The notes under the pieces are model-generated. The model was not told the origin of the DNA, did not search any database, and worked only from the letters and a program-made list of their open reading frames with translations. Position numbers and translations under genes: made by a program. Source: an uncultured Phocaeicola sp. (GTDB lineage: Bacteria; Bacteroidota; Bacteroidia; Bacteroidales; Bacteroidaceae). From it: a stretch of 64,000 bases of DNA. Location: NCBI GenBank assembly GCA_944320605.1, contig CALUIE010000004.1, forward strand, positions 1-64,000, read 5' to 3'. The stretch's first letter is position 1. Each line of letters begins with the position of its first letter. Positions 53,847 to 63,160 of the stretch are shown piece by piece.

Positions 53847-56800
53847 ATGGCTATTAACGAAACGGCTACCGTCGAGGTTAAGGTGAATGGTGAAGAAGCC
53901 AAACAGGAACTCAAAAGTCTTGAAAGCATAGCTTCAGGACTTAAAAAAGAGTTGGCTGAAGCCTATAATGCTGGTGATAAATCCAAAATTAAGCAGGTGA
54001 CTTCCGAACTTCGCAAGACTGAAGCCCAGATAAAGACACTCAAAAAAGATACTACAGCCTTGACCGAGGTTATGAATAATCTCGACAAGGCGACACCTAA
54101 AGAACTTCGTGCTACGCTGACAGCTATCAACAAGCAGCTGAACAGTGGATACATAAAGAGAGGTTCTGCAGAGTGGAAGATGTACCAGCAACAGGCCAAA
54201 CTTGTTACTGCTGAACTGCAGAAAATCAAGATGGAAACCATGGAGACAACTTCATGGCTTGAACGCATGAACAATGGTATCACCAAATGGGGCGGTATGA
54301 TTGCGACTGGTGCTGCAGCATTGACCGGTGTGTCGTTTACGATTAATAAGTTACGCAGTAACCGTGATGATAAGGAAGAAGCACAGGCAGAACTGAAAGC
54401 TCTGACCGGTCTTGATGACGATTCTATCCAGTGGCTGACTCGTCAGGCTGAGATTCTTTCTACTTCAATGGAAGAGTCCGGCCTTCGTATCCGCCAGTCA
54501 TCAGACGAAATCCTTCAGGCGTATATGCTTATAGGTTCAAAGAAGCCGGAACTTCTTGGTAATAAAGAGGCTCTTAATGCAGTAACAGTTGAAGCCATGC
54601 GATTGGCTGCAGCTGCAAAAATTGACCTGAAAGATGCTGTTACAGCGACTACCATTTCACTGAATATGTATGGTGAGTCTGCTGATCAGGCGGCCAAGTA
54701 CGTGAATGTACTTGCCGCTGGTTCAAAAGAGGGTGCTGCAGATGTTTCTGCACAGGCGGCAACAATCAAAAATGCAGGTGTGGCTGCAGCTTCAGCAGGT
54801 GTGAGTATTGAGCAGCTTCAGGGAACCATTCAGACTCTTGCAGAAAAAGGTGTGGAAGCAGAGGTTGCTGGTACTGCTTTGCGAAAATTCTTCCTGGTAC
54901 TGCAAACAGGTCCTGATGAAACAAATCCTAAAGTTGTCGGGCTCCAGACTGCACTCGAGAACCTGAATAAAAAGGGTATGACTGCAGGTGACATACAGAA
55001 GATGTTCGGTGAAGAAGCCTATACTGCAGCATCCATCTTGATACAGAATGTTGATGCTGTAGATAGATATACTCAGGCGGTTACAAATACTAACATCGCA
55101 GTAGAACAGGCTGCTATCAACTCAGATACAAACCGGGCAAAACTTGAACAGCAGAAAAACGCATTAAAGGAAGCCGGCAATGAATTGATTGAAAGGTTGA
55201 ATCCTTCTTTGATGACATTAACTAGCCTGACCAACAAAATCATTACGGCATTGCCCAAAGTGATTGATTGGTTCATAGAATATAAGGATGTTGTAATTTC
55301 TACTGTAGCTGGAATATCAGCATATACTGTTGCCATCAAGGCTTCCTCTATTGCCACAAAATTATATGATACCTGGACTAAAATTGCGACCGTATCTACA
55401 ACAGGTTTCAATACAGTTCTAAAAGCTAATCCGTTTGGTTTGGTATTGGCCGGACTTACTGCTTTGGCTACTTATATTATGACAAAGGTTGTTCCGGCTA
55501 CTGATGCTGCAGCTAAATCACAGGGTAATTATAATGAGGAACTCAAACAGGCTGAGGATGCTCTTAAGCGTTTTGAGGATATTAACAGCAGATACAGCAA
55601 TATCAATAAACTCAATGATCGCCAGAAACAGAATCTGAAGAATGATGCAAAAGCAGAGCTTGAAATCATTGAGGATAAAATTACCAAGGAAGAAATCGCT
55701 TATCAGAAACAATATGAAGCTGAAAAGAAACGTGTCATGGATCGTAAGGATATCAACGAAACGACACGCGGTGTTCTGTTGAGTGCAGTTGATAATGAGT
55801 TCAAAGAAACTATTGAACGTATTAATCAACTTAAGGTTCAAAAGGATAAGCTTCAGGCAATGGTTGATGAAATTCCAGATATTGTTACACCAGACCCTGT
55901 TGTTCCAGGCAATGGCGGTACTGAAGGAACTGATACAGACAAACCTTCTGCAGTAGAAATTGCAACCAAAGCAGAAACCGAAAGATATTATGAAGAGTTA
56001 TCCCAGCTCAAAAAGTCTTATCTCAATTCAGACACAATGACGCAGAAAGATTACCAGGCATTGTCTGAAGACCTCGAACGTCAGCATCTCGAGAAGATGC
56101 TTGAGATTGTTGGACTGGAGCCTGAGAAGCGAAGACAGATTCAGGATAAACTGCTCGAGATGCAGATTCAATATAAGGAACAGTGTAAACAACTTGATGA
56201 ACAGGAGAAAGAAGAAAACTCAGAACTTGCCTTCACAAGGCTTGAGAAAGAAGCGCAACTTAAGCTTGATGCTGCAGCGCAAAATCATTATGCTGGTCTG
56301 TCATCAGAGAGAGAGTATCATCAGCAGCTGCTCGATATTCAAAATGAATATTATAATCAGGTTCTTTCTTCTACAGAGATATCTGAAGATAAGAAAGCTG
56401 AAATCATGGATAGAATCCAGAGATATAGTCTTGAAAAATCACGTAGAAATTATGAGGAGAATCAGGCTAAAATAAGAGAGCAGCTTTCATTCGCACAAGG
56501 CATAGGACAACAGTTTGGTGAAGCCTTTGCAGAGATGCTTACAGATTCTGAGGCTTCGCTAGGAGACTTCATGAAAGCTACATTAGATATTATTTTAGAT
56601 AGCTTGCAGAAGATGATGATTGCTTATATTGTGGAAACCCAGATGAAGAATATTGCATCCCTTGGTTTTATTGGTCTTGCTAAAGCTGCAGCGGAGATAG
56701 CCTTGATTACTGCAGCATTCGAAACAGCCAAAGCTGCAATCAATGGATTCGAAGAGGGCGGTTATACCGGTTACGGCAAGCACGATGAACCTAAAGGTAT

Positions 56801-57170
56801 CGTACATGCCGGAGAGTTCGTTGCCAACCGCTATGCAGTCAGCAACCCTTCTGTTCGCCCGGTCCTTGACTTGATTGACCGCGCGCAAAAGAATAACACC
56901 ATTGGCAGCTTGACTGCCAAAGATGTTTCGGCTGTTCTTTCCGGTGTTAGCTCGACAACAAACAATACCTATTATCAGCAGACTGCACCTGTAGATAACG
57001 GTATGTCCGCTGTCATGTTCGAGGCTGTAAAAGTTATGGGTGCGCTTAACAAGCGACTTAACGAACCGATATATACTTATACCAAGGCTACAGGCAAAAT
57101 GGGTATCAACGAAGCCCAGGATCTTGTAACTAAAATGAAGAATAACGCATCAAGGAGAATACGATTATGA
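53847..57170 (+). CDS. Tail tape measure protein
   Basis: 1107 residues. Coiled-coil N-terminus (about 1-115), helical core with hydrophobic segments near residues 480-560 (VVISTVAGISAYTVAIKASS, LVLAGLTALATYIM), a second coiled-coil part (about 590-860), and a C-terminal membrane-like helix (about 915-960). Length sets tail length; 1107 residues predicts a siphovirus tail. Three bases after the spanin gene. Confidence 0.8.
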   Translation: MAINETATVEVKVNGEEAKQELKSLESIASGLKKELAEAYNAGDKSKIKQVTSELRKTEAQIKTLKKDTTALTEVMNNLDKATPKELRATLTAINKQLNSGYIKRGSAEWKMYQQQAKLVTAELQKIKMETMETTSWLERMNNGITKWGGMIATGAAALTGVSFTINKLRSNRDDKEEAQAELKALTGLDDDSIQWLTRQAEILSTSMEESGLRIRQSSDEILQAYMLIGSKKPELLGNKEALNAVTVEAMRLAAAAKIDLKDAVTATTISLNMYGESADQAAKYVNVLAAGSKEGAADVSAQAATIKNAGVAAASAGVSIEQLQGTIQTLAEKGVEAEVAGTALRKFFLVLQTGPDETNPKVVGLQTALENLNKKGMTAGDIQKMFGEEAYTAASILIQNVDAVDRYTQAVTNTNIAVEQAAINSDTNRAKLEQQKNALKEAGNELIERLNPSLMTLTSLTNKIITALPKVIDWFIEYKDVVISTVAGISAYTVAIKASSIATKLYDTWTKIATVSTTGFNTVLKANPFGLVLAGLTALATYIMTKVVPATDAAAKSQGNYNEELKQAEDALKRFEDINSRYSNINKLNDRQKQNLKNDAKAELEIIEDKITKEEIAYQKQYEAEKKRVMDRKDINETTRGVLLSAVDNEFKETIERINQLKVQKDKLQAMVDEIPDIVTPDPVVPGNGGTEGTDTDKPSAVEIATKAETERYYEELSQLKKSYLNSDTMTQKDYQALSEDLERQHLEKMLEIVGLEPEKRRQIQDKLLEMQIQYKEQCKQLDEQEKEENSELAFTRLEKEAQLKLDAAAQNHYAGLSSEREYHQQLLDIQNEYYNQVLSSTEISEDKKAEIMDRIQRYSLEKSRRNYEENQAKIREQLSFAQGIGQQFGEAFAEMLTDSEASLGDFMKATLDIILDSLQKMMIAYIVETQMKNIASLGFIGLAKAAAEIALITAAFETAKAAINGFEEGGYTGYGKHDEPKGIVHAGEFVANRYAVSNPSVRPVLDLIDRAQKNNTIGSLTAKDVSAVLSGVSSTTNNTYYQQTAPVDNGMSAVMFEAVKVMGALNKRLNEPIYTYTKATGKMGINEAQDLVTKMKNNASRRIRL

Positions 57171-58897
57171 CACGATTATTCATAGATGGCCAGGAAGTAG
57201 TTCTTCCGGAACAGTTCGAGCTTGAGCTGATAACGGAGAATCCTTATTTCACCAGGAATGGAGAATATACCTATGATATAGATATAGATCTTCGAGTCCC
57301 TCAGAACAGACAGATTTATAAAAATATACAGCGTTCTGATGTCACTACAAAGATTAATAACCGCACAGCTGTTATTACCGCAGGTACTTTTGAATTGATT
57401 CATGGTATCGAAGTAGTTCTTTCTGTTGATAATTACACAGCTAAAATTCAGATTGTGGCCGGTAATTCCCTGCTCAACTACAATGGAGAACAGCGCATAA
57501 GGGAGATTGAAATAGACAGTGTGAATTACAATGATGATGAAGCTGTTCAGTCATTGTATGGTACATCTAAAACTCATCATGCTGTTTATACACCTGTAGT
57601 AGCTTACAAGACATACTATAATAACTATATTAATGGCTTGGATCTGAGAAATAATGCACCGGTATTTAATCATAAAACAAGCATGATTCCTCAATATTAC
57701 CTTTTGTACATCCTTGAAAATATTATCGAGAAACTAGGTTTTGTTAAAGGTAGAGATTATATTGAGGATTATTTTTGGCAACATGTATTTATAGTTAATA
57801 CTCGCCCAGAATTAAAACCGCAAGAAATACTTCCGGATTGGACTGTTAATGAGTTTTTTGATGAAATCGAAAAATACCTTCATTGCATTATAGTAGTAGA
57901 TAAGTTTACCGGTATCTATAATATATACAAGCGGTCATCTTATTTTGATTTTTCAAGCATCATATATATAGATGATGTGCTTGATGATAATATTGAAAAA
58001 GTTTATGATCCTGATGTAGATTATGCTTATAACTATGATGCTATATCTTATGACTTTCCTAGCAAGGATATTTATAAGTATTTTCGTCTTGACGAAAATG
58101 TAAAACCTCTTTCTACTATTGTCAATGTCAACTCTAGTGAGAATGTTGATCCGGCTAATTATCAGACTTATTACGATAATCCAGATCTTATTCATTCTGA
58201 AAAATATGGTATAGATTATGCTATGGTTAAATTAATCAATTATGATACGACACAACAAGAATACTTGACGTTACGAGTCGTTGATAGATTTGCCGATGGT
58301 GGTAACAAGGATATTGAAAACAAAACTACTTTCAAAATTGTGCCTTCTGATATTGGCAGAGTTGAGATATGGAACTATGATGGAATGGATGCTACATGTC
58401 CAGCTGTAAAAAGTATTACTGATATAAACCAGTCTGAAGAGAAAGTAGGCATTACAGATTTGATAAACGGTAATGCAAAGATTGAAAGCTATGTCCCAGA
58501 TAGGATATATATCGGTATATATTATGGAATGCAGAAAGTGACTGTTATGAAAAATGCTGAATATCAATTATCAGAAGATTTTTTTCCATGTTCGTATGTA
58601 GATCATTATTTTATTGATGAATATAATCCGACACAACAGGTTAAGCCAACTCATGTTAATATGAATTATACATTGTCATTTAGTGGTGATACAGGTTTGA
58701 TGTCATATTATCAGAATGACGAGAAAATTGATACTTCAATAGAATATAGCTTTAAGTTTATAACAAATAAAACTTATGACTTACGACAGATCTTTGTAAT
58801 ACGGAACAAAAAATATTTCTGCAAAGAAATACGATATACTATAACTCCAAAGGGACTGGATAAGGTAGCTGAAGGCGTTTTCTATCTTGTTGAATAA
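57167..58897 (+). CDS. Tail tip or baseplate protein
   Basis: 576 residues, beta-rich at the N-terminus (TRLFIDGQEVVLPEQFELEL) with Asn/Tyr/Asp-rich regions. Overlaps the tape measure gene by four bases, the usual position of a distal tail or tail-associated protein. No lysin motif visible. Confidence 0.6.
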   Translation: MTRLFIDGQEVVLPEQFELELITENPYFTRNGEYTYDIDIDLRVPQNRQIYKNIQRSDVTTKINNRTAVITAGTFELIHGIEVVLSVDNYTAKIQIVAGNSLLNYNGEQRIREIEIDSVNYNDDEAVQSLYGTSKTHHAVYTPVVAYKTYYNNYINGLDLRNNAPVFNHKTSMIPQYYLLYILENIIEKLGFVKGRDYIEDYFWQHVFIVNTRPELKPQEILPDWTVNEFFDEIEKYLHCIIVVDKFTGIYNIYKRSSYFDFSSIIYIDDVLDDNIEKVYDPDVDYAYNYDAISYDFPSKDIYKYFRLDENVKPLSTIVNVNSSENVDPANYQTYYDNPDLIHSEKYGIDYAMVKLINYDTTQQEYLTLRVVDRFADGGNKDIENKTTFKIVPSDIGRVEIWNYDGMDATCPAVKSITDINQSEEKVGITDLINGNAKIESYVPDRIYIGIYYGMQKVTVMKNAEYQLSEDFFPCSYVDHYFIDEYNPTQQVKPTHVNMNYTLSFSGDTGLMSYYQNDEKIDTSIEYSFKFITNKTYDLRQIFVIRNKKYFCKEIRYTITPKGLDKVAEGVFYLVE

Positions 58898-58918
58898 TAT
58901 TCTCATATCGGTTGTTTC

Positions 58919-58956
58919 GTGGTACTCCGTTGTGAAACGCAGTACCACCTTTTTTC
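58919..58956. terminator. Bidirectional terminator between the tail unit and the integrase
   Basis: GTGGTACT (58,919-58,926) pairs with AGTACCAC (58,941-58,948), with a T tract on the + side. It separates convergent genes. Confidence 0.75.
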
Positions 58957-60190
58957 AGAACTCGCCTTCGAAATGCTTTGTTTCTTCATGAACAGTCATG
59001 TTGGTACCTTTAAGATATTTATTTGTAGTTGATACGTCAGCATGGCGAGCCTGGTCACGTGCGATGACGATACCTTCAGCATTTGCCAGATCACGTATTC
59101 CGGAATCTTTCAGAGAATAGAATTGGTAAGAATCTGGGAATTTCAGTTTTTCACGTACCTTGTTAAAGTAATTCCTATAGACTTTAGTCGTAACCTTTTC
59201 CTTGGATGGCTTGAACCCTTTCCCGAACAGATAATAATCACCAGGATTCTTGAAGATATCAAGGTCAAGCATTGTCTTAATGAGCTTGTCATTAAGGCCT
59301 ACCATTCCATCCTTGCGGTTCTTGCTTATGCTCGATGCAATGAATACCTTCTGTTCCTTCAGATAGATATCAGAAAGTTTTATGTTGGTTATTTCGTCAG
59401 GTCGTATGAAGGTATAATATGCAAATTGGCATAAGAACAGGAAGTGTGGATTCTCTTTCTTGAGATATTTCTTCAGCCTCTGTATATCTGCAGACGATAG
59501 GGCAGAGCGTTTCTTCTCATCTTCCTGCAGCATACGGATATTCTCGACCGGATTCTTTACCAGGTACTGCTTTTCCATCATCCAGTTACATACTGAAGAA
59601 AGCCATGTACGATAGTTATTCCTGGTTCTGGCTGATGAATCACGGTCTAACAGCACATAGTCAAGAAAGTCTGAAATGAAAGACTGGTCTATCTGATAGG
59701 CATAGACTATTGCCGGAATACGTTTGGATGTATATTCTTCGAACACCCTCAGACGTTTCTCATAATCCTTGATGGTGTTCTCTTTGATTGTTCCTGCAGC
59801 ATACAACTTTTCTAGATATATATGATACCTGCGCATAATATCTATATACGGTGTGTACTGTCTGGAGTTCTCTACATCAGCCCACGGGTTCCAGCCGGAA
59901 CGGAGCTTAATATTAAGGTTTGTGATGATTTCGTTTGCACGACGACGACGGTCGGTAACTTTAGGTATTCCATCAAGCATATACTTCTTTCTTTTCATTT
60001 TTTGCTCGACAGGATCGTATGACTTGAAGTCAATATACCATGTTTTACCAGTGTGAAGTTTTGGTTCAGTGTACGAAATAATGCTAAAAATCGATGCGCT
60101 TTTCTTTCTTGATGAAAACATTTTTTTATTACGTTTTTCGAGTTCGAAAGCGTAATACGGTTTGACATTCAGAAAATTTGTGTCCGACAT
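58955..60190 (-). CDS. Tyrosine recombinase (integrase)
   Basis: 411 residues. N-terminal arm-type DNA-binding part (about 40-100), SAM-like core-binding domain (105-215) and catalytic domain. Catalytic residues visible: Arg in YTFIRPDEI, Lys in SSISKNRKDG, His in ARHADVSTTN, and Tyr in TTNKYLKG. At the HxxR position the sequence is YSLKDSG, with Lys in place of the usual second Arg. I recall other Bacteroidetes integrases with LK-type motifs here. The start codon lies about 20 bases from attR, consistent with an intact integrase at the element's right end. Confidence 0.85.
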   Translation of the reverse strand: MSDTNFLNVKPYYAFELEKRNKKMFSSRKKSASIFSIISYTEPKLHTGKTWYIDFKSYDPVEQKMKRKKYMLDGIPKVTDRRRRANEIITNLNIKLRSGWNPWADVENSRQYTPYIDIMRRYHIYLEKLYAAGTIKENTIKDYEKRLRVFEEYTSKRIPAIVYAYQIDQSFISDFLDYVLLDRDSSARTRNNYRTWLSSVCNWMMEKQYLVKNPVENIRMLQEDEKKRSALSSADIQRLKKYLKKENPHFLFLCQFAYYTFIRPDEITNIKLSDIYLKEQKVFIASSISKNRKDGMVGLNDKLIKTMLDLDIFKNPGDYYLFGKGFKPSKEKVTTKVYRNYFNKVREKLKFPDSYQFYSLKDSGIRDLANAEGIVIARDQARHADVSTTNKYLKGTNMTVHEETKHFEGEF

Positions 60191-60211
60191 TTGTCCGACC
60201 TCTAAAACAGC

Positions 60212-60242
60212 AAAAGCTGTAACTTTCAGAGTTACAGCTTTT
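60212..60242 (-). terminator. tRNA-Trp terminator, carried by the prophage
   Basis: A perfect 13-bp hairpin (AAAAGCTGTAACT / AGTTACAGCTTTT), 9 bases beyond the tRNA 3' end on the minus strand, ending in a T run. Confidence 0.75.
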
Positions 60243-60273
60243 TACTTCTGCACGGGAAGAGAGGCTCGAACTC
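60212..60273. repeat. attR, overlapping the intact tRNA-Trp
   Basis: 60,229-60,273 is identical to 17,610-17,654. The repeat also includes the terminator hairpin (60,212-60,224 with 60,230-60,242) and the last 23 bases of tRNA-Trp. The element therefore rebuilds the tRNA's 3' end and supplies its terminator. Confidence 0.9.
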
Positions 60274-60323
60274 CCGACACTCGGTTTTGGAGACCGATGC
60301 TCTACCAACTGAGCTATTCCCGT
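60251..60323 (-). tRNA. tRNA-Trp (CCA anticodon)
   Basis: 73 bases. Acceptor stem ACGGGAA/TTCCCGT, D-arm GCTC/GAGC, anticodon loop CTCCAAA (anticodon CCA), T-arm GGGAG/CTCTC with TTCGAGC loop, discriminator G. The encoded tail after the discriminator is CA, so CCA is added by enzyme. It is the phage attachment site: its 3' part lies in attR. Confidence 0.95.
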
Positions 60324-60334
60324 GTTTGCGGTTG

Positions 60335-60364
60335 CAAAGGTAGTACTTTTTTTTATATTGACAA
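60335..60364 (-). promoter_or_regulatory. Promoter of tRNA-Trp
   Basis: On the minus strand TTG (60,362-60,364), 19 bases, then TACCTTTG (60,335-60,342): consensus Bacteroidetes spacing, about 11 bases before the tRNA 5' end. Confidence 0.65.
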
Positions 60365-60399
60365 GTCTTTCCTGTAATAAAAAGAGTATTTATTTTGCA

Positions 60400-60984
60400 T
60401 TAAATGTCTAAGTCATTGAATGCCTGACGATAGAGTTCTGCTTTTTTTTCTAACTTTAGTGGGTATGCCCTGCTTGACGACGGCATTCTGTATAATGAAA
60501 GCGTTCTGTCATGGAAGGATATTTCTGTTTTGTCGCCTATTGCCGGTTGTTTGACGGAGAAATATTCGCATATAATATCAGTTGCTTTCTGACCTGTTGT
60601 GATTATGGCTTTGCACTCAGGCAATTGTTTTAAAAGAATTTCAATGTTTGTTGCTTCTACTACTTCTAAAAATTTATCCGAGGCATTGTCCTGAAGTCTT
60701 ATTACTGCTGTGGCTGTGTCGTATAAGGCAATTCCTTTTTCTTTTAGGAATGTTTCAAGTCTTTCTTTGTCGAATGCTTTTTTGTTTTCTGTAAGGAAAT
60801 GTTCTTTATCGTTGAAGAATATGTATCCGAATATTCTCCACATGTCATTCTGCAGGTTAGGGTAGAAGAAGTCCATGCTCCATCTTTTTCGTTGTGGAGG
60901 AAAACTTCCTAACATAAGTAATGATGCTTTGGGTGGAAGGAAAGGTTCTAAAGGATGCTGTTCGATGTCTTTGGGAGCATTCAT
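60400..60984 (-). CDS. Uracil-DNA glycosylase family protein
   Basis: 194 residues. Two motifs support the superfamily: LLMLGSFPPQRKRW near residue 24 (water-activating loop type) and MPSSSRAYPLKLEKK near residue 165 (leucine-intercalation loop type). Relatives remove uracil or other damaged bases. Reads leftward toward the tRNA. Confidence 0.65.
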   Translation of the reverse strand: MNAPKDIEQHPLEPFLPPKASLLMLGSFPPQRKRWSMDFFYPNLQNDMWRIFGYIFFNDKEHFLTENKKAFDKERLETFLKEKGIALYDTATAVIRLQDNASDKFLEVVEATNIEILLKQLPECKAIITTGQKATDIICEYFSVKQPAIGDKTEISFHDRTLSLYRMPSSSRAYPLKLEKKAELYRQAFNDLDI

Positions 60985-61002
60985 AATTATGGCGTAATAT
61001 TA

Positions 61003-61040
61003 AGGCGGGGCTGATACTGTATGATATATCTGCTCCGCCT
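61003..61040 (-). terminator. Possible terminator between the two leftward genes
   Basis: AGGCGGGGC (61,003-61,011) pairs with GCTCCGCCT (61,032-61,040). No long T tract follows on the minus strand, so it may be an attenuator rather than a terminator. Confidence 0.35.
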
Positions 61041-61058
61041 ATTATTTTTCTGTGTGGT

Positions 61059-61688
61059 TTATGCTTTTGGTTTTGGCTCTTTTTTTGCCAAAAGTACGAT
61101 GTTATATACGTAATCGGTCATCCATTCTTGTGAATATCCTAATGCATGTTTGTATTGGCGGATATTATTACAAGTTTTTCTTACTCCGTCGTCTTTCCAG
61201 TCTGTTTTTGTAAGTATATCGTTAATGGCTTTTTCAGTCATGTTGCGAAGCATTTTTTTCAGAAGGCTTGGCATACGGAATTTCCATTGCATCAAGTTTC
61301 CTATTACCATCATAAGATCCTGGCTGAATCCCTGGAACATAAAGAGATATGATTTGATGTCGTTCACATTCTTGCAGTTTTTCTTTACTGAAGCATCTAT
61401 TTCCTTAAAGAAACTGTCGTTCAGTCCATAAATGTCAATAAGCATTTTCTTGCAACGTGATTTTTCTGCAATACCAAGTTTATTGTTTTGTGTAGGTACT
61501 TTAAGTGTACGCTTGAAAACAGCAAGGTCAGGCAAGAAGTTTATATTGCTTATACCCATTTGCGCAGCCATTACAGCTTGATAGTAAACTCGGATAAGTG
61601 TCATGAAATCTTCCATTCCACCAACTCTTATAGCTTCTTCCGGATTTTCGGCGTTTTTCTTTCCGAATAGTTTTGAAAATATACTCAT
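61059..61688 (-). CDS. Conserved Bacteroidales protein of unknown function
   Basis: 209 residues, largely helical (FMTLIRVYYQAVMAAQMGIS, FSQDLMMVIGNLMQWKFRMP), a Lys-rich C-terminus ending KKEPKPKA. No signal peptide or membrane helix. Not recognised. Confidence 0.55.
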   Translation of the reverse strand: MSIFSKLFGKKNAENPEEAIRVGGMEDFMTLIRVYYQAVMAAQMGISNINFLPDLAVFKRTLKVPTQNNKLGIAEKSRCKKMLIDIYGLNDSFFKEIDASVKKNCKNVNDIKSYLFMFQGFSQDLMMVIGNLMQWKFRMPSLLKKMLRNMTEKAINDILTKTDWKDDGVRKTCNNIRQYKHALGYSQEWMTDYVYNIVLLAKKEPKPKA

Positions 61689-61735
61689 AGTTTATTTTTA
61701 TAAAATTAGTTTTACGGCGCAAAGATAATAAAATG

Positions 61736-63136
61736 TTACCAACAACTGATATCTTCTTTGATGTCTTTCATCTTATCTTTAGAAAAGACAGGGCTTTTTA
61801 TTCCGCTTTTCTTTTGGCGCAGATAGTCGTCAAGCAGTCTGAATGCATATTTGCCTAACATAATGATTGCTATCAGATTACATATAGCCATTAATGCCAT
61901 CGTTATATCGGCAAGGTTCCATACTAATTTTAAGCTTGCAATGGAACCGAAAAATACCATACCGCCTACTAATATCCTGTATATATGTATAACGGCTTTT
62001 CGTTTTGTTATGAATCGTATGTTGGTTTCACCATAATAATAGTTACCAAGTATGCTGCTGTATGCAAAGAATAATATGGCAACAGCTATATATGTACTTC
62101 CGATATTACCTATCTGACTATTCAATGCTGCTTGTGTGAGTTGTATTCCATCAAGTCCGCTATTTAAATTTTTACCACTGAATAGTATTATAAATGCTGT
62201 ACATGTACATATCAGTAAGGTGTCAGTGAATACTCCAAGAGCCTGAATGAATCCTTGTTTGGCAGGATGTGTTACGTGAGCTGTTGCTGCTGCATTAGGA
62301 GCAGAGCCCATGCCGGCCTCATTACTGAACAACCCTCTTTTTATACCTTGCATTAATGCTGCGCCAATTCCTCCTCCGACAGCCTGCTCCAAACCAAATG
62401 CACTTTTTATTATTAGACCAAAAATTTCTGGAAGATGTGTTATGTTACTTATTACTATAAATAATGCAAGTAAAATATAACCTAAAGCCATAATGGGTAC
62501 AAGAATGCTGCTGACATTGGCTATCCAGTGTACACCACCGAATATTATGATTATAGTGAGTAATGTTATGCCGATTCCCATATATATAGGGGGGATATTG
62601 AATGCGCTGTCGAAAGCCGCACAGATTGTGTTGCTTTGTACAGAGTTGAATGCAAAACCAAATGTGATGGTAATGAGTATCGCAAAGATAATTCCCATCC
62701 AACGTTTCTTCAGCCCTTTTTCCATGTAATAAGCAGGACCACCGATATAAGAATGTTTACTCTTAACCTTGAATAATTGTGCTAATGTTGATTCTACAAA
62801 GGCACTGCTTGCACCTAAAAGTGCTATTATCCACATCCAGAAAACAGCTCCCGGACCTCCTACTGTTATAGCCGTGGCAACTCCGGCAAGATTACCTGTT
62901 CCTACACGGCTTGCTAAAGATATCGTGAAAGCCTGAAATGAAGATATGTGCTTTTCGTGACCGTCAATTTTGGCTGTTGAGTCGCCGAGTAGCCTTACCA
63001 TTTCGCCTATCATTCTGAACTGTACAAACTTTGTCTTGAAGCTGAACCATAAGGCGCATCCCAATAACATTGCTACCAGTATGTAGGTCCAAAGTATATA
63101 ATTAGCTTGATTTATAAATTCTGTAAAGATGTCCAT
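61736..63136 (-). CDS. Sodium:alanine/glycine symporter (AGCS family)
   Basis: 466 residues with about eleven membrane helices. AGCS signatures: SRVGTGNLAGVATAITVGGP near residue 75, GGPAYYMEKGLKKRW, and SNEAGMGSAPNAAATAH near residue 280, which includes residues that bind sodium and the amino acid in characterised members. Imports alanine or glycine with sodium at the inner membrane. Single-gene unit. Confidence 0.85.
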   Translation of the reverse strand: MDIFTEFINQANYILWTYILVAMLLGCALWFSFKTKFVQFRMIGEMVRLLGDSTAKIDGHEKHISSFQAFTISLASRVGTGNLAGVATAITVGGPGAVFWMWIIALLGASSAFVESTLAQLFKVKSKHSYIGGPAYYMEKGLKKRWMGIIFAILITITFGFAFNSVQSNTICAAFDSAFNIPPIYMGIGITLLTIIIIFGGVHWIANVSSILVPIMALGYILLALFIVISNITHLPEIFGLIIKSAFGLEQAVGGGIGAALMQGIKRGLFSNEAGMGSAPNAAATAHVTHPAKQGFIQALGVFTDTLLICTCTAFIILFSGKNLNSGLDGIQLTQAALNSQIGNIGSTYIAVAILFFAYSSILGNYYYGETNIRFITKRKAVIHIYRILVGGMVFFGSIASLKLVWNLADITMALMAICNLIAIIMLGKYAFRLLDDYLRQKKSGIKSPVFSKDKMKDIKEDISCW

Positions 63137-63160
63137 TCTTGAGTACTTATTATATGCTTT

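Larger units (their letters stand above)
17593..60273. mobile_element. Prophage integrated at tRNA-Trp
   Basis: A 42.7-kb element flanked by direct repeats (17,593-17,654 and 60,212-60,273) that cover the 3' end of tRNA-Trp and its terminator. It encodes a tyrosine recombinase next to the right repeat, repressor-like regulators, a primase-helicase, ClpP-like protease, capsid, terminase, portal, connectors, tail fibre, lysis genes and a tape measure: a siphovirus-like temperate phage. The order is unusual because protease, capsid and terminase precede a 10-kb cargo block that separates them from the portal. The primase-helicase frame carries two nonsense codons, so the prophage may be unable to replicate by itself. 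Confidence 0.9.

Noticed and set aside
17593..60273. Mu-like transposable phage
   Set aside because: No MuA/MuB-type transposase; the att repeats and the tyrosine recombinase show site-specific integration at a tRNA.
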